A stretch of DNA of 64,000 bases from Micromonospora sp. CCTCC AA 2012012 (GCF_040499845.1 NZ_CP159342.1:62001-126000); one strand, 5' to 3'. Shown: positions 36,404-45,191, numbered from the stretch's first letter. Notes: generated from the sequence alone by a model not told the origin. Translations and numbers: made by a program.

Positions 36404-36409
36404 ACCCTA
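36404..36409 (-). promoter_or_regulatory. -10 box of a leaderless transcript (55-residue protein)
   Basis: TAGGGT on the minus strand, 6 nt before GTG 36397. Confidence 0.5.
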
Positions 36410-37012
36410 CCGACCGGGCTTGAGGCCGAGTCCGCGCAGCTCCAGCGCGGCGAGCGCGTCGACGGTCGCGTCGTCGCCGCGCCGCCACGCCTCGGCCACG
36501 TCGGGGGCGATCCGGGCCAGCCGGCCGAGCGGCTGACCGGCGAGCGCGCGCAGCGCCAGCAGGTCCCGCCCGGCGGGGGCGGTGGCGAGCGCCTTCGCCG
36601 CGCCGGCCCGGCGCATCCAGCGGATCCGCAGCGGCAGCCAGCCGAAGAGCACCAGCCCGAGCGGGAAGACCAGCACCGCGATGCTCAGCGCGAGGGCCAG
36701 TTGGCCGACCAGCTCCTGCTGGTCGCGGCCCGCCTCGGCCATCGCCCGGGCGGCGTCGGCGGCCTTGGTGAAGGGGGCGGTCAGCTCGTCGCCGACCAGC
36801 GGCACCCGGCCGACCTTGCCGCCGGCGTCGGCCAGGTTGTCGGCGAGGCCGCCGCCGGCCCCCTCCAGCTTCTTCCCGGGTACGGCGAGCTTCTCGACCA
36901 GGTCGTGCAGCCAGAGCGCGAAGCGGATCGCCGCGTACACCCAGACGACGACGAGCAGGTCGGTGAGGAGCTGGCGGAGGGCGGTGGGAAAACGGTCGGC
37001 GTAGATCTTCAC
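36407..37012 (-). CDS. Membrane protein of unknown function
   Basis: 201-residue protein with an N-terminal span (LLTDLLVVVWVYAAIRFALWL), a Gly/Ala-rich loop (GGGLADNLADAGGKVGRVPLVGDELTAPFTKAADAARA) and a second span (LALALSIAVLVFPLGLVLFGWLP), then a cytoplasmic helical tail. The loop resembles extracellular linker regions of actinobacterial membrane proteins. GTG 37012 is chosen (KIYADRFPTALR follows); an earlier GTG at 37048 is possible. Its 3' end covers the -10 box of the 55-residue gene. No function recognised. Confidence 0.75.
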   Translation of the reverse strand: MKIYADRFPTALRQLLTDLLVVVWVYAAIRFALWLHDLVEKLAVPGKKLEGAGGGLADNLADAGGKVGRVPLVGDELTAPFTKAADAARAMAEAGRDQQELVGQLALALSIAVLVFPLGLVLFGWLPLRIRWMRRAGAAKALATAPAGRDLLALRALAGQPLGRLARIAPDVAEAWRRGDDATVDALAALELRGLGLKPGR

Positions 37013-37060
37013 GCCGGACAGCGTGCCACGCCCCGGCCGCCCGGGCACGGGTCGGAATTG

Positions 37061-37453
37061 TCAGCCGGCGCAGGCCGGGCAGGTGCCGAAGATCTCCAGG
37101 GTGTGGCTGACGTCGGCGTAGCCGTGCTGGGCGGCGACCCGTTCGGCCCAGCTCTCCACGGCCGGCCCGGCCACCTCGACGGTCCGCCCGCAGGCCCGGC
37201 AGACCAGGTGGTGGTGGTGGCCCTCGCTGCACCGCCGGTAGAGGTGCTCGCCGCCGGGCGGGCGCATCACGTCGATGTCGCCGGCGTCGGCGAGCCCCTG
37301 CAACGTCCGGTAGACGGTGGTCAGGCCGACCCGTTCACCCCGCTGGCGCAGCATGGCGTGCAGCTCCTGGGCGCTGTGGAAGCCCTCCACCTCGGCCAGC
37401 AGGCTGCTCACCGCCGTCCGCTGGCGGGTGTTGCGCAAGGTGCTCTCGCTCAC
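37061..37453 (-). CDS. zur: Fur family zinc uptake regulator Zur
   Basis: 130-residue Fur-family repressor. The winged helix RNTRQRTAVSSLLAEVEGFHSAQELHAMLRQRGERVGLTTVYRTLQ is present (in parts), followed by the metal motifs HLYRRCSEGHHHHLVCRACGRTVEV and the structural zinc pair FGTCPACAG. With zinc bound it should repress znuACB. GTG 37453 overlaps the smtB-like stop (GTGA) and has GGAGGGG upstream. The smtB-zur pair also occurs in mycobacteria, which supports Zur over other Fur-family roles. Confidence 0.93.
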   Translation of the reverse strand: MSESTLRNTRQRTAVSSLLAEVEGFHSAQELHAMLRQRGERVGLTTVYRTLQGLADAGDIDVMRPPGGEHLYRRCSEGHHHHLVCRACGRTVEVAGPAVESWAERVAAQHGYADVSHTLEIFGTCPACAG

Positions 37454-37749
37454 GGCCCCTCCCCGGCGTGGCTGACCGCGTCGGCGACGATGTGCGCGAC
37501 GTGCTCGTCGACCAGCGCGTACGCGATCTCCCGGCCGCGCCGGTTGCCGCGCACCACCCCCGCGCCGCGCAGCACCCGCAGGTGCTGCGAGACCAGCGGC
37601 TGCGGCGCGCCCAGCTTCTCGACCAGCTCGTGCACGCACCGATCACCCTGCGCCAGCTCGCTCACGATCGCCAGTCGGATCGGCGCCGACAGGGCGCGCA
37701 GCAGGTCACCCGCGCCCTCGAAGGCGTCGTACCCGTTCGTGCCGGTCAC
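37450..37749 (-). CDS. ArsR/SmtB family metal-sensing repressor
   Basis: 99-residue winged-helix repressor. The motif GDRCVHELVEKLGAPQPLVSQHLRVLRGAGVV places Cys38 and His40 near the alpha-3 metal region and carries the recognition helix. The C-terminal helix contains DEHVAHIVADAVSHAGEG with His residues fitting the alpha-5 zinc site of SmtB. In mycobacteria the SmtB-like repressor controls the smtB-zur operon and is released by excess zinc. TACCGT 6 nt before GTG 37749 indicates an internal leaderless promoter, besides read-through from znuB. Confidence 0.9.
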   Translation of the reverse strand: MTGTNGYDAFEGAGDLLRALSAPIRLAIVSELAQGDRCVHELVEKLGAPQPLVSQHLRVLRGAGVVRGNRRGREIAYALVDEHVAHIVADAVSHAGEGP

Positions 37750-37755
37750 TCCGCA

Positions 37756-37761
37756 ACGGTA
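37756..37761 (-). promoter_or_regulatory. -10 box of a leaderless smtB-zur transcript
   Basis: TACCGT on the minus strand, 6 nt before GTG 37749. Confidence 0.45.
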
Positions 37762-37792
37762 ACCAATGCCGACCGGACCCTCCGGCGCAGCC

Positions 37793-38668
37793 TCATCCGA
37801 GCACGACTTCGTGCTCGTGCGGCTCGACCACCGGCGCACCGGCCGGCGGCCGGGACCGGCGGCGCGCCGCCCGCCAGGCCGCCGCGCCGAGCGCGACCAC
37901 CAGGAACGAGGCGATCGCGAGCAGCACCACCGAGGCCCCGGGCGCGGTGTCGGCGCTGGCCGCGACCGAGATGCCCGCCCCGGCGGCGAAGAGGCCCAGC
38001 GCCATCGCGGCCGCCATGGTGCTGCGGAAGCCCCGGGTGACCTGCTGCGCGGTGGCCACCGGCACCACCATCAGCGCGCTGATCAGCAGCACCCCGACGG
38101 CCCGCATGGCGATGGTCACGGTGACCGCGGTGGTCACCGCGAGCAGCAGGTTGAGCGCCCGGACGGGCAGACCGGAGACCCGGGCGTACTCCTCGTCGTG
38201 GCAGACCGCGAAGAGCGCCGGGCGCAGCGCCAGCATGGTCACCACGATCACCACGCCGAGCACACCGATGGTGACCAGGTCGGCCGGCGACGTCGTGGTC
38301 AGCGACCCGAAGAGGTACGAGTTGAGCGACGCGCTGCTGGCGTCGGAGAGGCCGACCAGCATCACGCCCCCGGCGATGCCGCCGTAGAAGAGCAGGGCCA
38401 GGGCCAGGTCCCCGGAGGTACGCCCGCGGGCCCGGACCAGCTCGATGACGATCGCGCCGAGCGTCGCCGCGAGCACCGCCACCAGCACGGGGGAGCGGTT
38501 GAGCAGCAGCCCCGCGCCGACACCGGTCAGCGCCACGTGCCCGATCCCGTCGCCGATCAGCGCCAGCCGGCGCTGCACGAGATAGATCCCGAGCGCCGGT
38601 GCGGCGAGCCCGATGACCAGCGCGCCGACCAGGGCGCGCAGCATGAAGTCGTACTGGAAGAGGTCCAT
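37793..38668 (-). CDS. znuB: Zinc ABC transporter permease ZnuB
   Basis: 291-residue metal permease of the ABC-3 family with about eight spans. It opens MDLFQYDFMLRALVGALVIGL, then LVQRRLALIGDGIGHVALTGVGAGLLL, and the ATPase contact loop DEEYARVSGLPVRALNLLLA near 170. The His-rich C-terminus (EPHEHEVVLG) is metal-binding in character. It lies 1 bp after znuC in the operon. Confidence 0.93.
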   Translation of the reverse strand: MDLFQYDFMLRALVGALVIGLAAPALGIYLVQRRLALIGDGIGHVALTGVGAGLLLNRSPVLVAVLAATLGAIVIELVRARGRTSGDLALALLFYGGIAGGVMLVGLSDASSASLNSYLFGSLTTTSPADLVTIGVLGVVIVVTMLALRPALFAVCHDEEYARVSGLPVRALNLLLAVTTAVTVTIAMRAVGVLLISALMVVPVATAQQVTRGFRSTMAAAMALGLFAAGAGISVAASADTAPGASVVLLAIASFLVVALGAAAWRAARRRSRPPAGAPVVEPHEHEVVLG

Positions 38669-38669
38669 G

Positions 38670-39431
38670 TCAGATGCTCCACAGCCCGGCGGGCTCCTCG
38701 TCGCAGTGCGGGTGCACGTGGTCGTGGCCCGGCTCCGCGTGGTGCCCGGCCGGCTCCGGCACCGGGCCGTCGTGGCAGATGCCGCCCTGGTGGACGACGA
38801 CCGCGCGGCTGATCAGCGGGCGCAGCGGCCCCAGCTCGTGGGCGACCAGCAGCACCGTCCCGCCGCCGGCCAGGAAACCGCGCAGCGCGCCGGCGAACGC
38901 CTCCTGGCTGACCGCGTCGACCCCGGCGGTCGGCTCGTCCAGCACCAGCAGCTCCGGCTCGCCGGCGAGCGCCCGGGCGATCAGGGTCCGCTGCTGCTGC
39001 CCGCCGGAGAGGGTGGCGACCGGATCGCCGGCCCGGTCGCTCAGCCCGACGGCGGCCAGCGCGGCGGCGACCTGCTCCCGGTCGGCGCGCCCCGAGGGAC
39101 GCAGGATGCCCCGACGGGCCAGCCGCCCGGACGCCACCACCTCACCCACCGTGGCCGGTACGCCGCTGCCGGCGCCGAGCCGCTGCGGGACGTACCCGAT
39201 GCGGTGCCAGTGCCGGAAGCGGCGCTGCGGGGTGCCGAAGAGGGTGACCGAGCCGGCGCCGAGCGGGACCAGCCCGAGCACGGCGCGGATCAGGGTGGAC
39301 TTGCCGGAGCCGTTGGCGCCCAGCACGGCGACCACCTCGCCGGCGGTGACGGTCAGTGAGACGTCCCGCAGCACGGGTCGCCCGTCATAGCCGACGGCGG
39401 CGTGGTCGACCTGGATCACGGGTGCGTTCAT
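38670..39431 (-). CDS. znuC: Zinc ABC transporter ATP-binding protein ZnuC
   Basis: 253-residue ABC ATPase: Walker A GANGSGKST, Q-loop YVPQ, signature LSGGQQQR, Walker B LLVLDEPTAGVD. The C-terminal tail is His-rich (HHAEPGHDHVHPHCDEE), a hallmark of zinc transport ATPases. ATG 39431 overlaps the znuA stop by four bases (ATGA). Confidence 0.94.
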   Translation of the reverse strand: MNAPVIQVDHAAVGYDGRPVLRDVSLTVTAGEVVAVLGANGSGKSTLIRAVLGLVPLGAGSVTLFGTPQRRFRHWHRIGYVPQRLGAGSGVPATVGEVVASGRLARRGILRPSGRADREQVAAALAAVGLSDRAGDPVATLSGGQQQRTLIARALAGEPELLVLDEPTAGVDAVSQEAFAGALRGFLAGGGTVLLVAHELGPLRPLISRAVVVHQGGICHDGPVPEPAGHHAEPGHDHVHPHCDEEPAGLWSI

Positions 39432-40360
39432 GAGCAGTCCAACGCGGTTCGCAGGGTCTGGAGATTGGTCCGCATGGCCGACAGGTAGTCCCCGTCGGCG
39501 GGCGGCCCCTCGATCGGGTCGAGCACGGCGGTCCGCGCCCCGACCTCCCGGGCGACGGTCTCGGCGACCTTCGGGCTGACCAGCCGCTCGAAGAAGACGG
39601 TGGTGGCGCCGTGCTCGCGGGCTTCCTTCGCCACCTCGGCGAGGCGTCCCGCCGGGGCCTCGGTGTCGGGGGTGAGCCCGGTGATGCCGACCTGTTCGAG
39701 CCGGTAGCGGGCGGCCAGGTAGCCGAACGCGGTGTGGCTGACCACGATCTCCCGGCGCTGGCAGTTCGTCAGGCCGGTGGCGTACTCCCGGTCGAGGGTG
39801 CCCAGGTCGGCGCGGAAGGCCGCGGCCCGGGCGGTGAAGTCGGCGGCCCGGTCCGGGTCGAGCCGGCCGAGCCGCTCGGCGAGCCGGTCACCGACGGTGG
39901 CCAGCCGGGTGGGGTCGAGCCAGAGGTGCGGGTCCTTGCCGCCGTGCTCCTCCGCGTGCCCGGCCTCGCCCTCGTGGTCGTGCCCGCCGGCCGCCGCGTC
40001 GAGCAGCGGCGCGACGGTGGCCACGTCGAGGGCCCGGTCCCCGGCGTTCTGGGCGACCGCCTCGTCGACCGCGGGCTGGAAGCCCTTGAGGTAGAGGACC
40101 AGTTCCGCGTCGACGACCTGCCCGACCTGGCGGGGGTGCAGCTCCAGGTCGTGCGGCTCGGCGCCCGGCTTGGCCAGGCCGGTGACCCGGACCGCGTCCC
40201 CGCCGATCCGCTCGGCGAGGAACTGCAGCGGGTAGAAGGCGGCCACCACGTCGACCCGGTCCGGGTCGGCGTCGGCTCCGGCGTCACCGCAGGCGGCGAC
40301 GCCGCCCAGCGCGAGCAGGGCGGTGGCGGCGGCGGCCAGGGCACGGGAGCGGACGGTCAT
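39428..40360 (-). CDS. znuA: Zinc ABC transporter substrate-binding lipoprotein ZnuA
   Basis: 310-residue cluster A-I metal-binding lipoprotein. Signal peptide with lipobox VAAC (Cys24). The His-rich loop GGHDHEGEAGHAEEHGG and the ligands in PHDLELHPRQ and DPHLWLDPTRL, HTAFGYLAARY and the late Asp mark zinc specificity. ATG 40360 is chosen, with signal MTVRSRALAAAA; 12 earlier codons (from 40396) are implausible for a signal peptide. A Zur-box-like site lies 21 bp upstream. It leads the znuA-znuC-znuB-smtB-zur operon. Confidence 0.94.
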   Translation of the reverse strand: MTVRSRALAAAATALLALGGVAACGDAGADADPDRVDVVAAFYPLQFLAERIGGDAVRVTGLAKPGAEPHDLELHPRQVGQVVDAELVLYLKGFQPAVDEAVAQNAGDRALDVATVAPLLDAAAGGHDHEGEAGHAEEHGGKDPHLWLDPTRLATVGDRLAERLGRLDPDRAADFTARAAAFRADLGTLDREYATGLTNCQRREIVVSHTAFGYLAARYRLEQVGITGLTPDTEAPAGRLAEVAKEAREHGATTVFFERLVSPKVAETVAREVGARTAVLDPIEGPPADGDYLSAMRTNLQTLRTALDCS

Positions 40361-40380
40361 GTCCCCACTCTCCGCGATAA

Positions 40381-40395
40381 CGAAATTGATTGTCA
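40381..40395 (-). promoter_or_regulatory. Zur-box-like operator before znuA
   Basis: On the minus strand TGACAATCAATTTCG matches the actinobacterial Zur box TGAAAATGATTTTCA at 11 of 15 positions. It overlaps a TTGACA hexamer at its start. This would repress the operon under zinc sufficiency. Confidence 0.6.
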
Positions 40396-40439
40396 AAAAC
40401 GCATGCTTGCATGTGTGGGTGCGGCCGGCCGCGCGTGGG

Positions 40440-40697
40440 TCAGGAGAGCTTGGCCAGGGCGAACGCGATCAACACGGTGAGCATGACCAGGCGGATCACC
40501 CGGGTGGCGGGGGACTGCACCGGCCAGGTGGTGGCCAGCAGCCACACCAGCCCCGCGGCCAGCACCAGCAGCAGCACGCCACCCACGGGGCCGGGCGCGA
40601 AGAACGCCACCAGCACCAGGACCAGGGTGGCCAGGAAGACCGTCGTCGGATTGACCCGGGCCAGCCGGGCCAGCAGGGGGCGCTGCGTACGCTGCAT
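40440..40697 (-). CDS. Small three-span membrane protein
   Basis: 85-residue membrane protein with three hydrophobic stretches (VFLATLVLVLVAFFAPG, VGGVLLLVLAAGLVWLLATTWP, VIRLVMLTVLIAFALA) and a basic head (MQRTQRPLLARLARVNPTT). ATG 40697 is fixed by TAGAGT 7 nt upstream. Conserved actinobacterial type by appearance; no function recognised. Divergent from the monooxygenase-like gene. Confidence 0.8.
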   Translation of the reverse strand: MQRTQRPLLARLARVNPTTVFLATLVLVLVAFFAPGPVGGVLLLVLAAGLVWLLATTWPVQSPATRVIRLVMLTVLIAFALAKLS

Positions 40698-40704
40698 CCC
40701 ACAG

Positions 40705-40710
40705 ACTCTA
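40705..40710 (-). promoter_or_regulatory. -10 box of a leaderless transcript (85-residue protein)
   Basis: TAGAGT on the minus strand, 7 nt before ATG 40697. Confidence 0.5.
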
Positions 40711-40723
40711 CGAGGAGGACGCG

Positions 40724-41065
40724 GTGCTGGTCACCAACCGGTTCGTGGTGGACGCGGAGGCCGTCGCGGCCTTCACCGAGCGGGCCCACGCCGCCCTCGC
40801 GGCGCTCGCCGCCCGCCCCGGCTACCTGCGCGGGGAACTGCTGCGGGCGCTCGACGACCCGACCCACTGGTGCCTGGTCACCGAGTGGGAGTCCGTCGGG
40901 ACCTATCGGCGGGCGCTCGGCGGCTTCGACGTCAAGGTGCACGCCACCCCGCTGCTCGCCGAGTCGATCGACGAACCCTCCGCGTACGAGACGCTCGCCA
41001 GCGCCGCGCCGGAGGGCGAGATCGTCATCGTCGCCAGTGATCGGGCCGCTGCTCCTTTCCGCTGA
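40724..41065 (+). CDS. Antibiotic biosynthesis monooxygenase (ABM) domain protein
   Basis: 113-residue dimeric alpha-beta barrel protein of the ABM fold: LVTNRFVVDAEAVAAFTERAHAALAALAARPGYLRGELLRALDDPTHWCLVTEWESVGTYRRAL (in segments). Related small proteins oxidise polyketide aromatics or degrade heme, but many are unassigned. GTG 40724 follows GAGGAGGACGC. No biosynthetic neighbours, so a housekeeping or detoxification role is more likely. Confidence 0.85.
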   Translation: MLVTNRFVVDAEAVAAFTERAHAALAALAARPGYLRGELLRALDDPTHWCLVTEWESVGTYRRALGGFDVKVHATPLLAESIDEPSAYETLASAAPEGEIVIVASDRAAAPFR

Positions 41066-41077
41066 GCCCACGGGCAC

Positions 41078-41083
41078 TACCCT
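41078..41083 (+). promoter_or_regulatory. -10 box of a leaderless transcript (41091 gene)
   Basis: TACCCT ends 7 nt before ATG 41091. Confidence 0.5.
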
Positions 41084-41090
41084 CTGGCGT

Positions 41091-41660
41091 ATGACCGCTC
41101 CCGGACCGGCAGCCCCACCCCCGCACAACCTGCTGCCCGGCTCCGACGGTGTCCCGCCGGTCGCGGGGCCGCCGTCCGAGCCCGGCGTGCCGTCCCCGCC
41201 GGCCGGGCCGGGGGTGGCGCCGCCGTTCGCCGCACCCCCGACCGAGGGCGGCCGACGTCGGCTCTGGCTCGGGCTGGGCGTCGGCGCGCTCGCCGTGCTG
41301 CTCTGCTGCGGCGGGGGCGGCGCGGCCGTCGTCGGGCTCGCGGTGACCAACGTCCAGGCGGTCGAGGAACAGGGCCGGGCGGTCACCGACGACTACTACC
41401 AGGCGCTGGTGGAGAAGGACTGGCGCAAGGCGTACGACAAGCTCTGCGACACCGCGCAGCAGCGCGAGTCGCGCCCCGAGTTCGAACGACGGGTCGCCGC
41501 CGAGCCGCAGATCGCCAGCTACCGGGTGGGCCCGGTGAACCCGAACACCCTCACCGTCCCGGTGAACGTGGTCTTCAGCGGCGGCGACCGGAACCTCCAG
41601 CAGGTCACCCTCGCGCCGGACCAGCAGACGGGCGGCATGGAGGTGTGCGGGGTGAGCTGA
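41091..41660 (+). CDS. Membrane-anchored DUF4878-like protein
   Basis: 189-residue protein: a Pro-rich cytoplasmic head (~55 residues), one transmembrane segment (LWLGLGVGALAVLLCCGGGGAAVVGLAV, ~58-85), and an extracellular domain with VTDDYYQALVEKDWRKAYDKLCDTAQQ, which resembles the lumazine-binding-like/DUF4878 fold (NTF2-like). Function unknown. ATG 41091 is supported by the -10 box. glyS starts 115 bp downstream on the same strand. Confidence 0.8.
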   Translation: MTAPGPAAPPPHNLLPGSDGVPPVAGPPSEPGVPSPPAGPGVAPPFAAPPTEGGRRRLWLGLGVGALAVLLCCGGGGAAVVGLAVTNVQAVEEQGRAVTDDYYQALVEKDWRKAYDKLCDTAQQRESRPEFERRVAAEPQIASYRVGPVNPNTLTVPVNVVFSGGDRNLQQVTLAPDQQTGGMEVCGVS

Positions 41661-41775
41661 CCCGACCCCGGTATTCTGCTGGGCTCGGGCCCCCGGTCGC
41701 CGTACCGTTGTCCCGAACTGACCGGTTCCACTCACACCGCACCCCCGCCGACCGCCAGCCGGCGTAGGAGGAAAC

Positions 41776-43155
41776 ATGCCAGCCGACCGTATCGACGCCG
41801 TCGTCAGCCTCGCCAAGCGCCGAGGCTTCGTCTTCCCCTCCAGCGAGATCTACGGAGGCACCCGGTCGGCGTGGGACTACGGTCCGCTCGGCGTGGAACT
41901 CAAGGAGAACGTCCGCCGGCAGTGGTGGAAGACCATGGTCCAGCAGCGCGACGACGTCGTCGGCCTGGACTCCGCGGTCATCCTGGCCCGCAAGGTCTGG
42001 GAGGCCTCCGGCCACATCGCCGAGTTCGTCGACCCGCTGACCGAGTGCCAGTCCTGCCACAAGCGGTTCCGCGCCGACCACCTGGAGGAGGCGTACGCGG
42101 AGAAGCACGGCAAGCCGCTGACCTCGCTCCAGGAGCTGAACTGCCCCAACTGCGGCAACAAGGGCACCTTCACCGAGCCGAAGATGTTCAACGGCCTGAT
42201 GAAGACCTACCTGGGCCCGGTGGAGAGCGACGAGGGCCTGCACTACCTGCGCCCGGAGACCGCCCAGGGCATCTTCGTGAACTACAAGAACGTCGAGACG
42301 GTCGCCCGCAAGAAGCCGCCGTTCGGCATCGCGCAGACCGGCAAGTCGTTCCGCAACGAGATCACCCCGGGTAACTTCATCTTCCGGACCCGCGAGTTCG
42401 AGCAGATGGAGATGGAGTTCTTCGTCGAGCCGGGCTCCGACGAGCAGTGGCACGAGTACTGGCTCTCCGAGCGCTGGAACTGGTACCTGGACCTCGGCCT
42501 CTCCGCCGACAACCTGCGCTTCTACGAGCACCCCAAGGAGAAGCTCTCCCACTACTCGAAGCGCACCGTCGACATCGAGTACCGGTTCCGCTTCGGCGGC
42601 ACCGAGTTCGCCGAGCTGGAGGGCATCGCCAACCGGACCGACTTCGACCTGTCGACGCACAGCAAGCACTCCGGCGTCGACCTGTCGTACTTCGACCAGA
42701 CCAAGGGCGAGCGCTGGATGCCGTACGTGATCGAGCCGGCCGCCGGCCTGACCCGCGCGGTGCTCGCCTTCCTGCTGGAGGCGTACGACGAGGACGAGGC
42801 GCCGAACACCAAGGGCGGCGTCGACAAGCGCACCGTGATGCGCTTCGACCCGCGGCTGTCCCCGGTGAAGGTGGCGGTGCTGCCGCTGTCCCGCAACGAG
42901 GCGCTCTCGCCGAAGGCGAAGGGGCTCGCCGCCGACCTGCGCAAGCGCTGGGTGGTCGAGTTCGACGACTCGCAGGCGATCGGCCGCCGCTACCGCCGGC
43001 AGGACGAGATCGGCACCCCGTTCTGCGTGACCGTCGACTTCGACACCCTCGACGACAACGCGGTGACGGTGCGGAACCGGGACACCATGGCCCAGGAGCG
43101 GATCTCCCTGGACCAGGTCGAGCGCTACCTGATCGAGCGCCTGCCCGGCTGCTGA
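41776..43155 (+). CDS. glyS: Glycine--tRNA ligase (dimeric type)
   Basis: 459-residue class II synthetase of the alpha2 type. [13 protein letters not shown] at the start and [17 protein letters not shown] form motif 1; [16 protein letters not shown] and [28 protein letters not shown] are motif 2; [14 protein letters not shown] is motif 3, followed by the anticodon-binding domain ([22 protein letters not shown]). Cys91, Cys94, Cys123 and Cys126 form a zinc knuckle. AGGAGG precedes ATG 41776. No T-box is visible in the 115-bp leader. Confidence 0.97.
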   Translation: MPADRIDAVVSLAKRRGFVFPSSEIYGGTRSAWDYGPLGVELKENVRRQWWKTMVQQRDDVVGLDSAVILARKVWEASGHIAEFVDPLTECQSCHKRFRADHLEEAYAEKHGKPLTSLQELNCPNCGNKGTFTEPKMFNGLMKTYLGPVESDEGLHYLRPETAQGIFVNYKNVETVARKKPPFGIAQTGKSFRNEITPGNFIFRTREFEQMEMEFFVEPGSDEQWHEYWLSERWNWYLDLGLSADNLRFYEHPKEKLSHYSKRTVDIEYRFRFGGTEFAELEGIANRTDFDLSTHSKHSGVDLSYFDQTKGERWMPYVIEPAAGLTRAVLAFLLEAYDEDEAPNTKGGVDKRTVMRFDPRLSPVKVAVLPLSRNEALSPKAKGLAADLRKRWVVEFDDSQAIGRRYRRQDEIGTPFCVTVDFDTLDDNAVTVRNRDTMAQERISLDQVERYLIERLPGC

Positions 43156-43164
43156 GCGACCGCG

Positions 43165-43200
43165 CGACGGGGCCCCGACCGGACGGTCGGGGCCCCGTCG
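43165..43200. terminator. Bidirectional terminator between glyS and the MmyB-like gene
   Basis: A perfect 16-bp stem (43165-43180 with 43185-43200; CGACGGGGCCCCGACC) and a 4-nt loop, between convergent stops. No T-tract. Confidence 0.8.
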
Positions 43201-43204
43201 TGTG

Positions 43205-43981
43205 CTACACGGGCGTGTAGACGACCAGCTTCAGCGCGGGGTGCCCCGTGGGGTGCAGGGACGAGTACGCGAACCGCAGCGCGCCCCGTTCGGGATGGTG
43301 CAGCGTCTTGCGGCCGCTGCCGCCACGGTCGATGTCGTGCCGGTCCCACCAGCGCGCGAACTCGGGGCTGGTGGCCCGCAGCCGGGCGGTGAGCCCGGTG
43401 AACGCCGGGTCGGCCGGGTGCAGGTCGTGCGCCACCCGGAACTTCGCCAGCACCCGCCGCGCGTCGTCGGCCCAGCCGGCCCCGAACAGCCGCCGGGCGT
43501 CCGGCTCCAGGAACAGGTACACCAGCGAGTTCCGGTCCGGCTCGGGCAGTCCGACCAGCCCGGCGAAGAGGTCGGCGGCCGCGGCGTTCCACGCCAGCAG
43601 GTCCCACCGGCGGCCGGTCACGTACGCCGGCTGGGTCAGGGTCTCGAGCAGCCGCCGCAGGTCGTCCGGGACGCTCTCCCGGACGAACGGGGGCAGCCCG
43701 CGCGTACCGGCCAGCGCCCGCAGGTGCGCGTGTTCCGCGCCGTCCAGCCGCAGCGCCCGGGCCAGCGCGTCCACCGTCGCCCCGGACGGGCTGACGTCCC
43801 GGCCCTGCTCCAGCCGGACGTACCAGTCGATGCCGATCCCGGCCAGCTCGGCGACCTCCTCCCGGCGCAGGCCGGGGGTCCGGCGTCGGCCCCGGTCGGG
43901 CAGGCCGACCGCTGCCGGCGTCAGCCGGGCCCGCCGCGACCGCAGGAACTCGCCCAGCCCGGTCCGGGTCCGCTCAGCCAT
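43205..43981 (-). CDS. MmyB-like helix-turn-helix transcriptional regulator
   Basis: 258-residue XRE-type regulator: HTH at RRTPGLRREEVAELAGIGIDWYVRLEQGRD (in parts) followed by the MmyB-like ligand-binding domain (WDLLAWNAAAADLFAG, DRNSLVYLFLEPDARRLF, FARWWDRHDI, HHPERGALRFAYSSLHP). These proteins sense small hydrophobic molecules and often control a neighbouring oxidoreductase. An oxidoreductase gene is divergent 130 bp upstream. The stop lies 4 bp from the glyS terminator stem. Confidence 0.9.
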   Translation of the reverse strand: MAERTRTGLGEFLRSRRARLTPAAVGLPDRGRRRTPGLRREEVAELAGIGIDWYVRLEQGRDVSPSGATVDALARALRLDGAEHAHLRALAGTRGLPPFVRESVPDDLRRLLETLTQPAYVTGRRWDLLAWNAAAADLFAGLVGLPEPDRNSLVYLFLEPDARRLFGAGWADDARRVLAKFRVAHDLHPADPAFTGLTARLRATSPEFARWWDRHDIDRGGSGRKTLHHPERGALRFAYSSLHPTGHPALKLVVYTPV

Positions 43982-44111
43982 CGTCTCCTCCTCGTTCCCG
44001 GGGGTGGTACCCGCCGGTCCCAGGATCGCTCCGGTCCTGAATCCGGCCCGTCCGGTCGACGCACGATGGGCCGGTCACCCGCCCGTCCGTCCGACAGGAG
44101 TCGATCCGATC

Positions 44112-45191
44112 ATGCGCGCCGCTGTCCTCACCGAGTTCGGCACACCCCTGACCGTCCAGACCGTTCCCGACCCCGTGCTCGGCACGGGGGAGGTCGTCGT
44201 CGACGTGGTGGCGGCGGGCGTGCTCCCGTACGCCGCCGAGGTCTTCAGCGGCGAACGGTCGTACGCGCTCACCCTGCCCGTCGTGCCCGGCGCGGGCGCG
44301 GTCGGCCGGGTCCGCGCGGTCGGCCCCGACGCTACCCGCCTCGCGGTGGGCGACTGGGTCTCCGTCGACCCGACGGTACGCGCCCGCGACGGCGCGCCGA
44401 CCCCGGACATCACCCTTCAGGGCCTGAGCGGCCGGGGCGACGGCGGGCTGCTGCTGCAGCGCCACTTCGGCCACGGCTCGTACGCGGAGCAGGTGCTGGC
44501 GCCCACCGAGAACGTCCACCCGCTGGGGCCGATCGACCCCGACGAGGCGGGCCGGTGGTGCGCGCTGCGGCTCTGCCTGGTGCCGTTCGGCGGCCTCCTC
44601 GCCGGGGACCTGCGCCCCGGCGAGACGATCCTGATCAGCGGCGCGACCGGCAACTTCGGCAGCGCCGGGGTGGCCGTCGCGCTGGCCCTGGGCGCGGGCT
44701 GCGTCGTCGCACCGGGCCGGGACGAGCGGATGCTCGCCGCCCTCGCCGACCGGTTCGGGCCCCGGGTGCGTACCGTCCGGCTCTCCGGGGACGAGGACGA
44801 CGACCGGCGACGCATGCGGGCCGCCGCCCCGGGACCGATCGACATGGTGCTCGACCTGCTGCCGCCGGCCGCCCCGGCCACCGCCGTCCGGGCCGCCGCG
44901 ATGACCGTCCGTGAGTTCGGCCGGGTCGTCCTGATGGGGGGCGTGGGCATGCTCGGCGGTGCCGACCTGGCCCTGCCGTACCCCTGGCTGATGCGCGACA
45001 GCATCACCGTACGGGGGCAGTGGATGTATCCGCAGGAGGCCAATCTCCGCCTGATCAACCTGGCCCGGTCCGGGCTGCTGGACCTGGCCGCCTTCGAGGT
45101 GACCGAGTTCGGACTCGACGCCGTGAACCGGGCGGTGGCGCACGCGGCGGAGACCGGCGGCCGGTTCCGGCTCACCGTCGTCCGACCCTGA
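44112..45191 (+). CDS. Zinc-type/quinone oxidoreductase (MDR family)
   Basis: 359-residue medium-chain dehydrogenase/reductase: MRAAVLTEFGTPLTVQTVPDPVLGTGEVVVDVVAAGV (in parts), VVPGAGAVGRVRAVG, GSYAEQVLA, and the cofactor motif ILISGATGNFGSAGVAVALALG, GxGxxG type with Ala. The zinc ligands of classic alcohol dehydrogenases are missing (GVLPYAAE in place of GVCHTD), so it looks like a zinc-free quinone reductase type. Divergent from the MmyB-like regulator, which probably controls it. AGGAG precedes the ATG. Confidence 0.87.
   Translation: MRAAVLTEFGTPLTVQTVPDPVLGTGEVVVDVVAAGVLPYAAEVFSGERSYALTLPVVPGAGAVGRVRAVGPDATRLAVGDWVSVDPTVRARDGAPTPDITLQGLSGRGDGGLLLQRHFGHGSYAEQVLAPTENVHPLGPIDPDEAGRWCALRLCLVPFGGLLAGDLRPGETILISGATGNFGSAGVAVALALGAGCVVAPGRDERMLAALADRFGPRVRTVRLSGDEDDDRRRMRAAAPGPIDMVLDLLPPAAPATAVRAAAMTVREFGRVVLMGGVGMLGGADLALPYPWLMRDSITVRGQWMYPQEANLRLINLARSGLLDLAAFEVTEFGLDAVNRAVAHAAETGGRFRLTVVRP

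Noticed and set aside
41661..41775. T-box leader before glyS
   Set aside because: Only 115 bp, with no T-box core sequence (TGGNACCGCG) or specifier stem visible.
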